NCBI GenBank assembly: GCA_034509425.1
Contig: JAVTVJ010000373.1
Coordinates: 124,001-188,000 of the forward strand
DNA length: 64,000 nt
Direction: 5' to 3'
From: Eopsaltria australis
Taxonomy: Eukaryota > Chordata > Aves > Passeriformes > Petroicidae
Shown: positions 37,620-49,909 of the stretch, piece by piece
Layout: the number at the start of each line of letters is the position of its first letter
Numbering within the stretch: the first letter of the stretch is position 1
The notes under the pieces: generated by a model
Told to the model about the DNA's origin: nothing
What the model saw: the letters and a program-made list of their open reading frames with translations, nothing else
Databases searched by the model: none
Program-made: the position numbers and the translations under genes

Positions 37620-40600
37620 GAAGTTGAAAGAAAATGAAGGTAAAAAAGACAATGGAAGTCAGATTTCTTTTAACAGAATTAAAAGCTAAATTTCCTATTT
37701 CCCCAGAACTTTCGATGAAACAAATGGAGGTGGAAGGATCAGTGGAAGAACAGTTTTCCCATTTGTTATTTTCTCACATAGGGATTTAGATCCCAGCAAA
37801 TCCAAGAAGAAATGAAACACATTTTAAGGTGGACTATAAAGGTCTTCCGTTTTGGATCATTATTTACATCAAAGCAAAATAAAGCAAATAGGGTAAATAA
37901 CATTTCCCAGACATCAGTTATTCCATACACCTCCCACTGCACAAGGATTTCCTTCAGGTAATGTTTTTCCATCTCTTAATGGGTTGCAATTTAGCAAAGC
38001 CTTTCAAGTGTGAAAATTCTCCTGTATGCTTAAATTCTGTGTTTCCCCAGTATTTTGGAGAATAAATCAATGTTTGAAGAAAAGATCTCTGCTTGAGCCC
38101 ATGTTCAAAATTAAGTCTACGCTGTAGTATTTTACTTTGACCCACATCTCTGTCCTAAAGCCAGTGGGAAGAAAGTACTCAAATCACTTGAGTTTTTTCA
38201 AATCTCTTACATCAGAATCCTGACTTAGTGTCTCCTAGAGCTTTTATATTTTTATCTTTTCACAGTTTCTTTAATATTTCCTATGTCATGAAATCAAAAG
38301 ATCATGCTTTATTCTGCATACTGACTCACCAGAGTTATGACAGCTACCCTGTTTCCTGTGAGGTTCTACATGGAAGAATCCAGAACATCTGTCTTGTGTT
38401 GTGGTTATTTTTATCGTCTCCAGATGTTCCCTGCTGGTTTCAGGAAATCCACCTTCAAATTTTTGATAGTACTTTATTCCTCCTTGGTATTTTACACATT
38501 GTACTATTCTGACCTCTTTAAGTCTCCTTGCAGTTTAACTTCCTTCTGTCTATTTGCTGATACACTTATTTTGATGTAGCTGTCAAATTTGATCAATGAC
38601 AAATGTAACAGCTCTTTTAAAATAATCACAAGATCTTAAACACTGAGGGTCATAGTACTGCTCAATGCATTAACCTCAGCTCTCTGCATGACAGAGTTTC
38701 TAATCTGTTATGTGATCCTGGATGCTATGATTCCAGCATAAATCAGTAACATAGCAGTATAGCACTTGCATTATGGAATTTCACATGTAAGGAAATACCT
38801 GTCAGTTTTATTTCTTTTTTTTAAACTATATGAAAATAGGTTATATTTACTTGTCATGCAATAAAAGCATATTTTTTTACTATTTCAGAATGATAATCCT
38901 ATTATAAATATTCATACAGGACTTATTTCAGACATTACCAAACCCAATACACTAGATGACTAAACAGGATTGATGTTAGTATCACTTTTGTGGTTTTTTG
39001 TCTGCTGAGACCCTTATGAAGTGAACCTTGCATATGTCCATGCAGAATATTATATGAAAGTACATATTCATATTTCTTCAAGCCAGCTCAAGTAGGTACA
39101 TTAGTTCAGTTCCTGAGTTTGGATAACTCAGCTGGAGCACAACATCAGAAGACTAGAAGTTTCTGGCACAAAAGTGGTCTGAGAGGAATTAGTTCAGCTA
39201 TATCTGCATGACAATGCTCAGTGCTAAATGCCTGTACCAACTGCAATCAGCATTTCCATGGATTCCCATCTCCTGTAATTAGTCATGTGTGTATTGACAG
39301 TAGCCCCATGAAAAGATTCATACCTTTTGAGAATAAAGGGGAAGAGGACCAAGAGGGCAGATTTAAGAAACTGACCAGACCAGTACTTTCTTCTGACAAA
39401 ATTCTAACACTTCCCTTTGGACTAGAGGAGTTTACTCTCAGTATTACTCTTAACAAATTCTTATTTTTGCTGAAATCAAAATTATCAACAATGAACAAAA
39501 AAGTAGACTTTTTTTAAAACACCTTCCAAAGAACAAGCACAGAGGAGCACAGAAATTGGCAGTTCAGGTCAATTATCAGCAAAGCTGACTGAGTCTCAGT
39601 GGTAGGAGGAGCCAGGGCCACCTTCTCTTTAAGTACCTGGATCAGCTTCCATACTCAACCATGCCTCTCCTGGGTTTTCAGGCAGCTGACTAGTGCATTA
39701 ATCCCACAAGATGATCTTTCCATACCATTTCCATGGCAACACAATCACGATTGACCTGAGCCCCATCATTACTGTCCTCTTCTTACACCTGGGTGTCCTT
39801 CTGCATTCAAGTCTGCCATAAACGTAGATAAGTTATTTTTTCATTTAGACTGTAGTAATTTCTCTTTAGCATTCACAGGGCTCTGCCCCCTCATTCCATT
39901 CTCCAGCCCTGAAAATTCTTTGGAAAGTACTAAGGTAAACAATGAGGTAATGCAACGTTACTGTTGCAAAGTATTTACAATTTTTGTTAGCCCTAAAGAA
40001 AGTGCTGACAGATCATTATGTGCATTTCTCTGTGCCATACAATCAAATTTGTGTCTAATAAATCAGTTAATTTCAGTATAATCATACTTGGAGAAAGATT
40101 GGATGATGATCATTGTTAGTCATTTGAGATTTCTTGTTTTCTCAATCAATAGTTCTTCTTACTGAACACTTGAATATAAAATTATACAATATTTTTATTT
40201 TTACAAATCTTCATTGAGTGACCAGTGTCCTTGGGAGGGATACTTTTAGTTTGCTCTCATTTGTCATGTACATCAGCAGTTCCTTATTCAACAATTCTTA
40301 AACAACACAGGAGAAATTGTATTTGTTATTTCAAAGCTCATAATCTGGGGTGCAGCACTTCCACAAATAGGCTCCCAGAAATAGAATGAGCAGAACCAAG
40401 AGAAAGGAGTGAAAAGATCTTCCTCCTCCTGCTGCCAAGGATGTTGGGAATCGTGAGGCATTAATGTCTCACACATATCACAGCCCCTTGGGATGGACTT
40501 GAAAGGGTGATTTGGAAGTTAGAAGAACACTAATGAGTTGAGTCTCTGAGCTCTGCCTGTCTGACTCCATTGACTTCTTTGCACCCTTGCTCATTATCAT

Positions 40601-42094
40601 CACAGCTCTTCTACCTTACAGTGTCTGTCGCTTTTCACATGAACTGATAACTTACACAGCAATTGCTCAGAAGAGAATAATTGTGAAAACTCAGCATTTT
40701 GTCAATGTAAGATAGAAGTCAGACACGGCAAGGTCTGAAGTACAGTAAGACTTTTTACATCACCTATGCTGTTTTCAGTCCATGAGATACAGGGGTGCAA
40801 GGTTTGGAGGGATTGAGAGGACAGCACAGAACTCACTGTGCCCTCTGCTCAGCTTGTAGGTGAAAGCAATCTCTGCAGTGGGGAGAGATGGGACAGAAAG
40901 CCACACTACCAATTCCATTGACACCAGGGAAAAGGAGATCATAGAGAAATGTGGAAAAGTTTGAACAATTTTCCTTATCTACTCTAAAATGCGTGCTCTA
41001 GCAAAATCTGTCTCAAGTACCCCAATGAAAGCTAAGAAGATTAATAGATAGGGTCTTTAATAAGCACCATGGTTATCATCTCTTTCTGCACCACTCAGGA
41101 ATCTGGTGGGAGGTAGCTTTATGTGACTGTATCCCAGTTAATTTGAAACTACAGTAAGAGGTGGTAAAACAGTATTCACTACAAAAATTCCAGAGCATTC
41201 TGCAGTCTGCTTTACACTGTTGAGGTAGCTGAAGAAACTCTAGAATCTGGTGAAGCAACTGTCTCCTAACATGCCAATGAAGATATGACACTGCATTTCC
41301 TTTGCTGTTTCGAGGCTGGTAGGTGAATTAGTAAGAAAGCATTATATTAAAAAATGAGTCTTAGAAATGTGCAGCGATTGAGCTCTCAGCCTGCATGAGT
41401 CTGCCAAGTCAGACAGAGAAATAGCTCCTCTCACCATGGTGGCAGGGCATGGCACATGAGAAATGCCATAATCTATTGGCTGATTTTTCAAGAATCAGAG
41501 AGATGTCTCAGGTGCAGTTTAGCTCTATGTTCATCCTCAAGGAAAGATTTGTAACCTAGAAATTTTTCCTAGGATAGGATGAGAGGTTTTCAGGCTGCAG
41601 GTGCCCAAGGGTATCTGAGGTGGAATTACCTCACAATTTTCTACTTAAAATTTTTATTTTATACACCAGCAATAAAAGAAAGATATGAGGAAGAAATCTC
41701 CTTAAGAAGCTGGAGAGAAAGGACTTGGTTGATTCATGGTCCCATTCAGTCTCAAATATGGAAATTAAGTTCTAATAGGAAGATGATTTAAACAGAAGGA
41801 AAAGCTGAACTGTATTTCTTCAGTTGCCTTGAGAAAAATTCAGAGGGACTAGACTAAAAAAGCTAAAAGCTAGTAAAATCATATCCCTGGTAATCTGTTC
41901 TTTGGTGTGCCAAAGCAATGAATTTTGTCTCATCAACCAGCTGTCTCTCAGATACATATGTTCTGTTTTTCAGCAATTACAGAGAGGTTTATATACAACT
42001 TATTGTTATAAAATTTTTATTGGATGTGTAAATTGAAAGGCTGTTTTCGAACTATAAAAATAAGGGTTAGCACAAAAGAAAAAATGGAATAAAT

Positions 42095-42135
<41 letters not shown>

Positions 42136-45100
42136 CACATGGTATTGGAAAGGTAAGTTTAGGCTAAGCAGAGTAATAAGGACTGGAATTGGACCAAAGA
42201 ACAGAAATAAATAATTATTAGACAGGCTGGAGGTAAATTGCCTGTCTTCCAAAGAAGGCATTTGAGCCCAGCATCAGAAAATGGAAAATGCACCCCAAAC
42301 AGATTTGTGGATTATTTGTCAATCACAAAACAAAAGTTACAATATCTTAGGCAGTTTCCAGTATGTTCTGTGAACAAAGACTAGTACTACAGAAGAGTTT
42401 AGAGTATGACAAACTTTATGTGAGAAGAAGGAAACCTGACATTTTGGCTTCACTGAGGCATTATGATGCATGAGGGAAGACGTCTTACTAGGAACAAGAG
42501 AACCTGAATAATCCAGTAACTAGAAACACTAAGAAACATTTCCTGACCAAAATATTTCAGAGTTTTGACTAACACAAATCACTAAAATTTTAAAGGTTTC
42601 CACAGAAATTAAAAAACATGTTATGACCTCTAGAATATCAAAGGATGAAAGGGAATTCTTTCTCCTATGTATCTGAATTCATGCAGTACTAAAATATGCT
42701 TTTTCTTCATATACTGTGGTATTCAGTGTACATTCACAGGAAGGATTGCAGACATCCTTTCTTCACGCTCCATATTTCAGAAACTGCTCCCTAAAAACTC
42801 CCATCATAACCATAAATGAACTTCGAATGGTTATGCAGCAAAACTTGTCTTTCATATAACATTAGAGATGTCATGTATTTCTAATAATAATGAGTCTTTA
42901 GGTTCTCCTCAGACATGGAACAAAGATAAATCTTACAGAATAGCAAGTTTCATGCCCTTAGATCAGAGGATACTATATGGGCAAAGAGAACCAATGATTT
43001 ATTTAAGTTATTTTAAAGCTGCATCTTAGTCAGTAAAAAAACACTAAAAGCAGATCTCACTTGCAGGAAGCTTTTAAGGATTGAGCTTGGAGTTTGTAAA
43101 ATACATACAGGAACGATTATGTGATGATGACTTATTTAAAATATCTTTTAAGCACCTTTCCCTTAGCTGTCACATTAGTTAATCTCACGAAGATTCAGTT
43201 GTTATTTTGCGTCATTTCTCAAAAAATATCTGCATCTTTCAGAACTTCATCAAGTCACTGCAAAGTTCATTAATTCAATCAAAAATACAGTGTACTTCTT
43301 GGCTCTGATACACTCTTTGTTTAACTCAATAGAAAGCTTCCCAGGTCTCTTTGGGCAGTGAATCATGGCCTGAAGAACTTTAAGGTGCCTTTAAGACAGC
43401 ACAGGTTGCAATGAAAGCCAGTGAAGCAAGCAAAATTCGTCAAATAAGCCACACAATTTAAGCTTAGCTGATAAAAATCTGATTTAAGTTTCCTTGTATG
43501 TTACTGCATGACATCTCTATCCTTTTAGCAAGAATTAGCAGGTAAAAATCCTATATTTGCCAGGTTTTGCACTAATAAATTAAAATTCAGATGCAGATAA
43601 TGTAGTAAATGTATATCCAGAAAAAAAATAGAGAACTGCGTGGACTTTCAGGATATTTGATAAACCAAAGTTTGTTTTTCTGGGATTCTTTTTTAATTTT
43701 AACAGTTATAACTAAGTTTTTCAAGTCTTTAAATTATCTGTTTTCAATCCCCATGTACAATCCAGGCTTCCATTCTAAGACACCATCATCAGTCCAGAAT
43801 CCTGCAGCTTTCTCCAGTATTAAGGCAGCAAAGTTAAAAAGAAAATGAGATATTAACACAGCTTACAGCTGTAAAGTAAAGGTTACTGACCAAAATTCAC
43901 AGCACAATCTACTGAAACCATCGGTCACACAGCAAGTATCAACCACCTCTACATCCCTCTTCCCATTTTCTACCTTTAGAGAGAAAACATGCAATTCATT
44001 GTGATAAAAACTGTGTCCAGCATTCATCCTGGCATTGCCTAAAATGGCTCAAACCTCGGTGACGCCTTCACGTATGATTCAGATCCTGTATTGTAAGGAG
44101 GCTGATAGAGGGTGGAAATAAGCATCAAATCTTAGGTCAATTTTGGAAGCTTAAGCCTGAATTTCCTGACTTTAGTTGCTTTGAAGATAATTATTAGACT
44201 CTCGTAGTTATTATAAATATTTTCATAATAACCACATTTCCTGATTCCGCCCTGAAAGAAAGCAGGAAATGCCAACAATTAGGAGAACTGGCATTTGCTA
44301 ATGGAGAAAATGGGTTGCCTTTGTGTACAGTACACATGAGCTGGATAAGTGAAGCTTCACATGCTGATCCAAAGCAAATGCAAACCCTGAATTTTCTGAG
44401 ATTTCCTCTATATTGGAATTTCTTCTCACATATTTCAGCTGTAAACTTTCTTACGAACACAAAGCAGCCTGTCGAAGTGATAACCCAGTAGTGAATATAA
44501 AAAGTGTGTTTTGTTTAGTAGCTTATGATCTTGGCATGTAGTGTGAGAGGGTAAAAAGAACAGAAGGGTTGTGTATCAGACTGGAGCCACAGGGAGGAAA
44601 AGTGAACGTATGCTTGTCAGAAACAAGAATTTTGTTATATGAACATATGACATGCAATACATGCTTAAAGAAAATCCCAGATTTTCAATGAAACTTCCTT
44701 CAGTTCAAAAAGAGCCCTCAGGTTTAACAATCTGTCAGAGCTAATATTATATATGTGACCTTAAATATTCATTGAGTTTGTAGAGATTTCATCTCTTTTT
44801 GCATTTATCAAGAATTATTCATAATATGGCAGTTTCTGTCATAATTCAGACACTTTAGGCCAAAAAATGTAGAAAGAAAACTAAAGCCCAAAAGAGAAAA
44901 TGACAGCTACAGTGATGGAATGGGGATAAGTGATAGTTTTAAAGAAACTCACTGTACATCTATAATTTTCTCTTTTAACACCTTATCTTTAAGCTATACT
45001 TCATTTAAGATGTCGACACAGCTTGATGTGAAGTGCATAATTTATTGAATGCTGACTTTCTTGTATGATTTATTTTGTTGTTTTGCAAGTCAAGTACAAT

Positions 45101-45888
45101 CTTGCAACTCTATGTCTTACTCGTAAAATACTAAAAAAACCCCTTTGTGTTTACTGGAGCAGTGATTAAAACATGAACATTATATGCCACATCTAGTTTA
45201 AAGCATAAATATGAGTGCCAAATTTGCCTAAAATCAAATCACTCATCCAGAATGCACAGCATTAAAGAGTTTTGATTAGATTTGACAAAGTAGCACAAGG
45301 CATTTTACAGGACATTCAGCACACCAATGCAAATTTGCTTTGCCTGTTGCATCACTCTGTACTTCCTGGTCAGTAGTTCTTCCTTATTTTATGAGGTGAT
45401 AGATTTGACATAAAGGAGACTAGAGAGATCTAGATGGAAATCTATACTTTGAAACTTGTCTGTTTAATTAAGATTTGTCATCTGTATTACATCAAAATGC
45501 AGAAATATACATATCCCTTATTTTCAGAATGCCGTGCCTATAGCTCTCTTCAAAACCAATGACTAGAAATATTTTTATATGTAAAGTGATGAAGAAATAA
45601 GTAAAAAAGATTAACCTTGTGACAAACAAAATTAAGTGATAAACCATGAAAAATAGGTTCAGAAATCGTTTGTAATATTGGGCATACAATTCATACCAAA
45701 GATCTAGGCACATTAAATTATTTTTCCAGGCTTATTACCCATTGCAGGCTTTATAATTGCAAACTGTAGTCCTTTCATTTGAAGAAATTTTTTTACTCAC
45801 AAGTGTATCAATAGTAAAATAAGTCTCATCAAATCCTTTTATGCAGAGGTAATATGGAGGACAGGCAAAACCTTTTCTAGAAAACAGC
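37620..45888. other. 8.3 kb of unique sequence without a supported gene
   Basis: Contains only the AT array at 42098-42131 as a clear repeat. All open frames are under 100 codons and unrecognised. The words AAAGTGCTGACAG (from about 39999) and GAGGAAGAAATCTCC (41687) were considered as microRNA-like and CR1-like matches and not accepted. Confidence 0.5.
42098..42131. repeat. AT dinucleotide microsatellite, about 17 units
   Basis: Perfect AT alternation for 34 bp. Self-complementary and able to extrude a hairpin. The Ile/Tyr run in the minus-strand frame is an artefact. Confidence 0.92.
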
Positions 45889-45937
45889 ATTATTATTATT
45901 ATTATTATTATTATTTATTATTATTATTATCATTATT
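45889..45937. repeat. ATT trinucleotide microsatellite
   Basis: About 16 ATT units with an extra T near 45914 and a C interruption at 45931. The left half is uninterrupted. Confidence 0.92.
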
Positions 45938-48900
45938 GCCTTTCTCTTTGCCCCCCTTCAACACACACCAGCAACATGAAATAAAAGGTTGGGCTGTTCA
46001 GAATATTTTTATCCCAAAACCAACAACTACAGTGGGATTAAAAGAACGAGCACTTCTGATTAATCAAACTGATAGTTTTATTTACTCATTAGAAGAACTG
46101 TTTTTCTACCAGCAGAGCCCAATAGGGATGGACAGACTGGCATGAATATAATTAAATGAGGAGAAATTTAACTATAGAAAAGAAGAAAAAAATTTACACA
46201 AAACAAAAACCCTTTGTATTATCTGTCAGTTCTTGCCAGTGTGAAACACCACTAGAACTCAAGTATACATGTTTTATAAGATAAAAACTAAAGTTTAATT
46301 AGAAGGCAAATTGCTCTTTTGTATTTTGAAAGGTAATTATTCCATGTCTTATGTGATTGTGTGAAGTATGTAATAACAAAATATTCAAATTCCTCTTATT
46401 TAAACTTGAAAAAATGTAGAAGAAAATGGGTTAGCTGTTGTCTTCCTGGTACAGGCTTCTGCTCTAGTTCAGACCCAGTAATCAATGTGACATTATAACC
46501 AGAGACATAACAAGAAGCAGCTTGGATCATAAAAAAGCTCTCTAGTTTTTCAAAACAAATCAGTCTTGTTTGGATGTGTGTACAGCCTGCTGCTCTTTAA
46601 GTCTTCAGAGCACTGAAAAGGTGGCATTTACCTCCCAAAATCCAGTCAAGTTTGTACTGAGGATTAGAAGTACTCCCATATAGACAAGGTTGTGTTGTCT
46701 GTGACTGAGTTTCTTCATTCAGGCTGAGCGATCGTTGGGTATTCTCAAAGGCTTCATGAAGACACTGACTGCATTCGGCGTGACTGCATTAACTTGACAC
46801 AATCATTTGTCCACTTTGCACAGTCTAGAAGAAAAGAAGCCACAATAGGTGCTGGGATTAAAGAATTCAACTTTGCTGGTCTATTTACACCAGACAAATG
46901 GAGTATCTGGAGTATCTGGAATCAGCACATTTCTACTCTAAGAATAAGGAATCTAAACATCTTCCTGTGCCATCCTGGTAGGTGTTTCTCCCACTAGGTA
47001 CTTGAAGTGACAACCTAGATTGAGATTCAAAGCAAGGTCTGGGCTTCAATCCAGCTGTCCGTAGCATCCTTCAAATGCCAATAGTTTCACAGCCCACCCT
47101 CTGCCCAATTCTCACTCCAACAAAAAAGAAAAGGATGATAACATGCAGGTCCTTACCCCTGAGAAGCAATAATCCATGCAAATCAGCCAAATACAAGATG
47201 ACATTGTGGGAAAAAGAACAAAGCAAGAAAGAAGAGCCATTAATTTCACTGTACATCCAGGGTTACTGATACATAAAATGTCATAAACTAAAACATCCCT
47301 AGTTCAAACTGAGCAAAATCCCAGTCCAGCACCACACTCACTTCAAGAACTCTTTCCTTATAACATGATTATACGAAGCATAGTTTTATTTGTATCTAAC
47401 TTCAGGATCTTAGAAATTCCCAAATTTCCAAATGACCCTAAGCATCTTTTCTCACAAAACCTTTCATTGTTAAGGAACATTGTGTCAGTCACCTGGAACT
47501 CTGTTTGTCAAAGCATTGTGATTAGTTTGAAATTTCAACTCTAATGCTTAACAATAGGCATTTTCATAGATATACAAAGGATTCCGAATACTTTAAGCTA
47601 TCCTAAAATTTTGTGGAAAAGGAAGATTGACTGTGATTCATAGAGACATGAAAACTCTATCATAACATCTCAATTATTAGCTTTACTCTTTATGAAAATG
47701 ATATAAAGTAGGCTATTTGTTTATAACACCATATATTTGTCAAATAATACAGCACAAGCCATACACCATTCTGTAAAACATTCTGCCAAAAAGGCAGGTG
47801 GGGAGAGAATGTGGAAGCAACACAATGAAAAAGTCCATCAGTCAATATCAGAGAATGAGTTCTTTATTCTGTTCTGTCTTCCTTTTAACCACAGGTCATG
47901 CCTTCCTAGAGGTTGAATGTGCCATTATATATAATGCCGCATAATAAAATGTAAGTCTGATCAGCTTCATCTGAACACTTCAAATATTTTATTTTAAACA
48001 CCATATCTCAATACTAGCTAGCAAAAAGAATTGGAACAAAACTCAAAACTTTTGTTTTCTGTAGGAGGAAATGAACCCCCCACCAACATCATGTTCTACT
48101 CCAATTCATCAATCAGATATAATTAATTAAATCTTTATAATTCCTCAGAATGAAGAAACCAAAATCTAACAATGGTCTACTGAGCTGTAGCCATTAATCT
48201 TAGGTCATAGGCTGTGAAAAAATGACCTGAAGAGGTACATTAATTAACAAGTATTTTTTGCAAGTGATAATCATGATCGCTTTAGTGTATGCCAAGCAGA
48301 AGATAAGACTGATGAATCTCTTGTTGTTAGAGTATTGATTTGTAATTTATATGAGAGAAAGATATTTAAACAGAAGGGAAAAGGTATTGAACATTAAGAC
48401 CAGAGGTTATATTGTCTTACAGGTCTCTGAGGACTTTGCTTTTCTTTTGAAGAACATGTTTCTCATGTAAGTCAACACTATATACCCCACAGAATTTAAC
48501 AAAATTCAACTCTATGATATGGCATCCAGATTTACACATTTGTATACACTACGTTGACTTGCTTCTATTCACTTAATATAAATACTTGCAAAGTCCCCAG
48601 TCTAAACACTTGAGCATTTGTCCTCAGCCCTTTCATAGTTTTGTAGATCCAATCTTAAAAATAACAACATTTGTGAAAATCAAACTCAGAGTTCCCATTC
48701 GACAGTGGATATCCAAGGTCAGTGACTACTCTTTAAAACTTGTTCCTCATGAAAAGACTTGTATGCAGCACACTTTCAGAAGTGTTGCATGGCAAGGTGC
48801 TAAGATAAATGAAAGAGATACTACAAGCTGGCAGGTGACAATTCCCCAGATTTTTTGAAAGGCCTGTGCTCCAAAGCTACATAATCTAAATTGCCATAAG

Positions 48901-49866
48901 TGACACACCAGTCTCAACCTCCTGCAATGCTTGAGCTTTCCCTTCTCCAGAACACAGAGACCTTCTGCATCTGAGCTATTGCCGTTTATTGCTATAAAAA
49001 AAACCCAAAAACAACCAACAAAAGCTTTTCCTGCACCAAGAATCTTTTCCTTAAACTTTAAGAGGCCTTCAATTACTTTTTTTGCCTATTTCCTATCCCT
49101 TTAGCCAACTGAAATGATTTCCCTTCTATGGCGTCATGTTCCACAACACAATTTTGAAGAATTTGCCTTCCATTGTATGAAGGAACAGCAAAAATTCTAC
49201 ATTTACTCATCTAAGAAAAACAAAGAAGACACCAGTAATGAGTGAGCTACACAAGAGATTCTCTCCAAGGCTGCTGCTAGAGTATACCAAGTAAAGTTTT
49301 CATGGAGTGGAAGTATTGCTTTGCAGTGGCAAGCTTCCACAAAGCTGGTCTGGTGCAGAGCAGCTGGGAAGCACACAGCCAGCTTTATTTCCGTCACTTT
49401 GCACTGGACTGTTTCATTTCTCAATAAAACCAAAGGAATTATATGCATAAGAAAATTTTACTCTGTGCGAGGGGAAAAAACGAAGAAAAAAGAACTGAAA
49501 GTCTGAAAATCAGCATTTCAGCAACTAATCTAAGAATCTTTAAATTATTCCATCAAGCTCTTTTGTTTTGACAGGTGCTTCAATAAATGGTATTTGATAG
49601 TTCACATTTTTCTAATGTCATCAGTGTAATGTTGTACAAAGTATATGTGAATTTTCTGATGGGCCTAATGTACTGAGCAGAGGGAGTAAATCCAGCTGTC
49701 TCTGGGGACATTGGTTTGGTTGAGCATGTGCCAGTTCACATTGAACTTGAAACTTATTCCCCATTGTGCTGCTGCATCGCCTATGGACCTTTATAATGTT
49801 TCCACAAGTGAAAAGAGACATCATTAAAATAAAAGCCGTGAGCATTTTAAGGGATGATTCTGAGAC
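45938..49866. other. Unique sequence without a supported gene
   Basis: A 10-bp tandem duplication (AGTATCTGGA twice, 46902-46923) is visible. Open frames reach 90 codons (48586-48858, plus) with no recognised motif. The 300 bp before 49867 could be the body of a retroposed 3' UTR (see the entry at 49867) but I do not recognise it. Confidence 0.45.
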
Positions 49867-49909
49867 AATAAACAAGAATTTCCCTGCGGCAAAAAAAAAA
49901 AAAAAAAAA
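49867..49909 (+). other. AATAAA followed by A19: possible retroposed transcript tail
   Basis: A polyadenylation hexamer AATAAA (49867-49872) is followed 18 bases later by an uninterrupted run of 19 A (49891-49909). This spacing is that of an mRNA cleavage site plus tail. A processed retrocopy on plus would end this way. I found no convincing duplication of the downstream GCAGTGATAGAG upstream, and no coding similarity in the preceding 300 bp, so a plain homopolymer is equally possible. Confidence 0.35.

Noticed and set aside
39995..40025. AAAGTGCTGACAG, similar to the 5' part of the miR-106b/17 family
   Set aside because: No complementary arm lies within about 80 bp on either side to form a precursor hairpin, and a 13-base match is not strong evidence.
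41680..41730. ATGAGGAAGAAATCTCC, recalling the CR1 'atgaggaagaacttctt' box
   Set aside because: Flanking bases do not continue the CR1 order on either side, so the match is probably chance.
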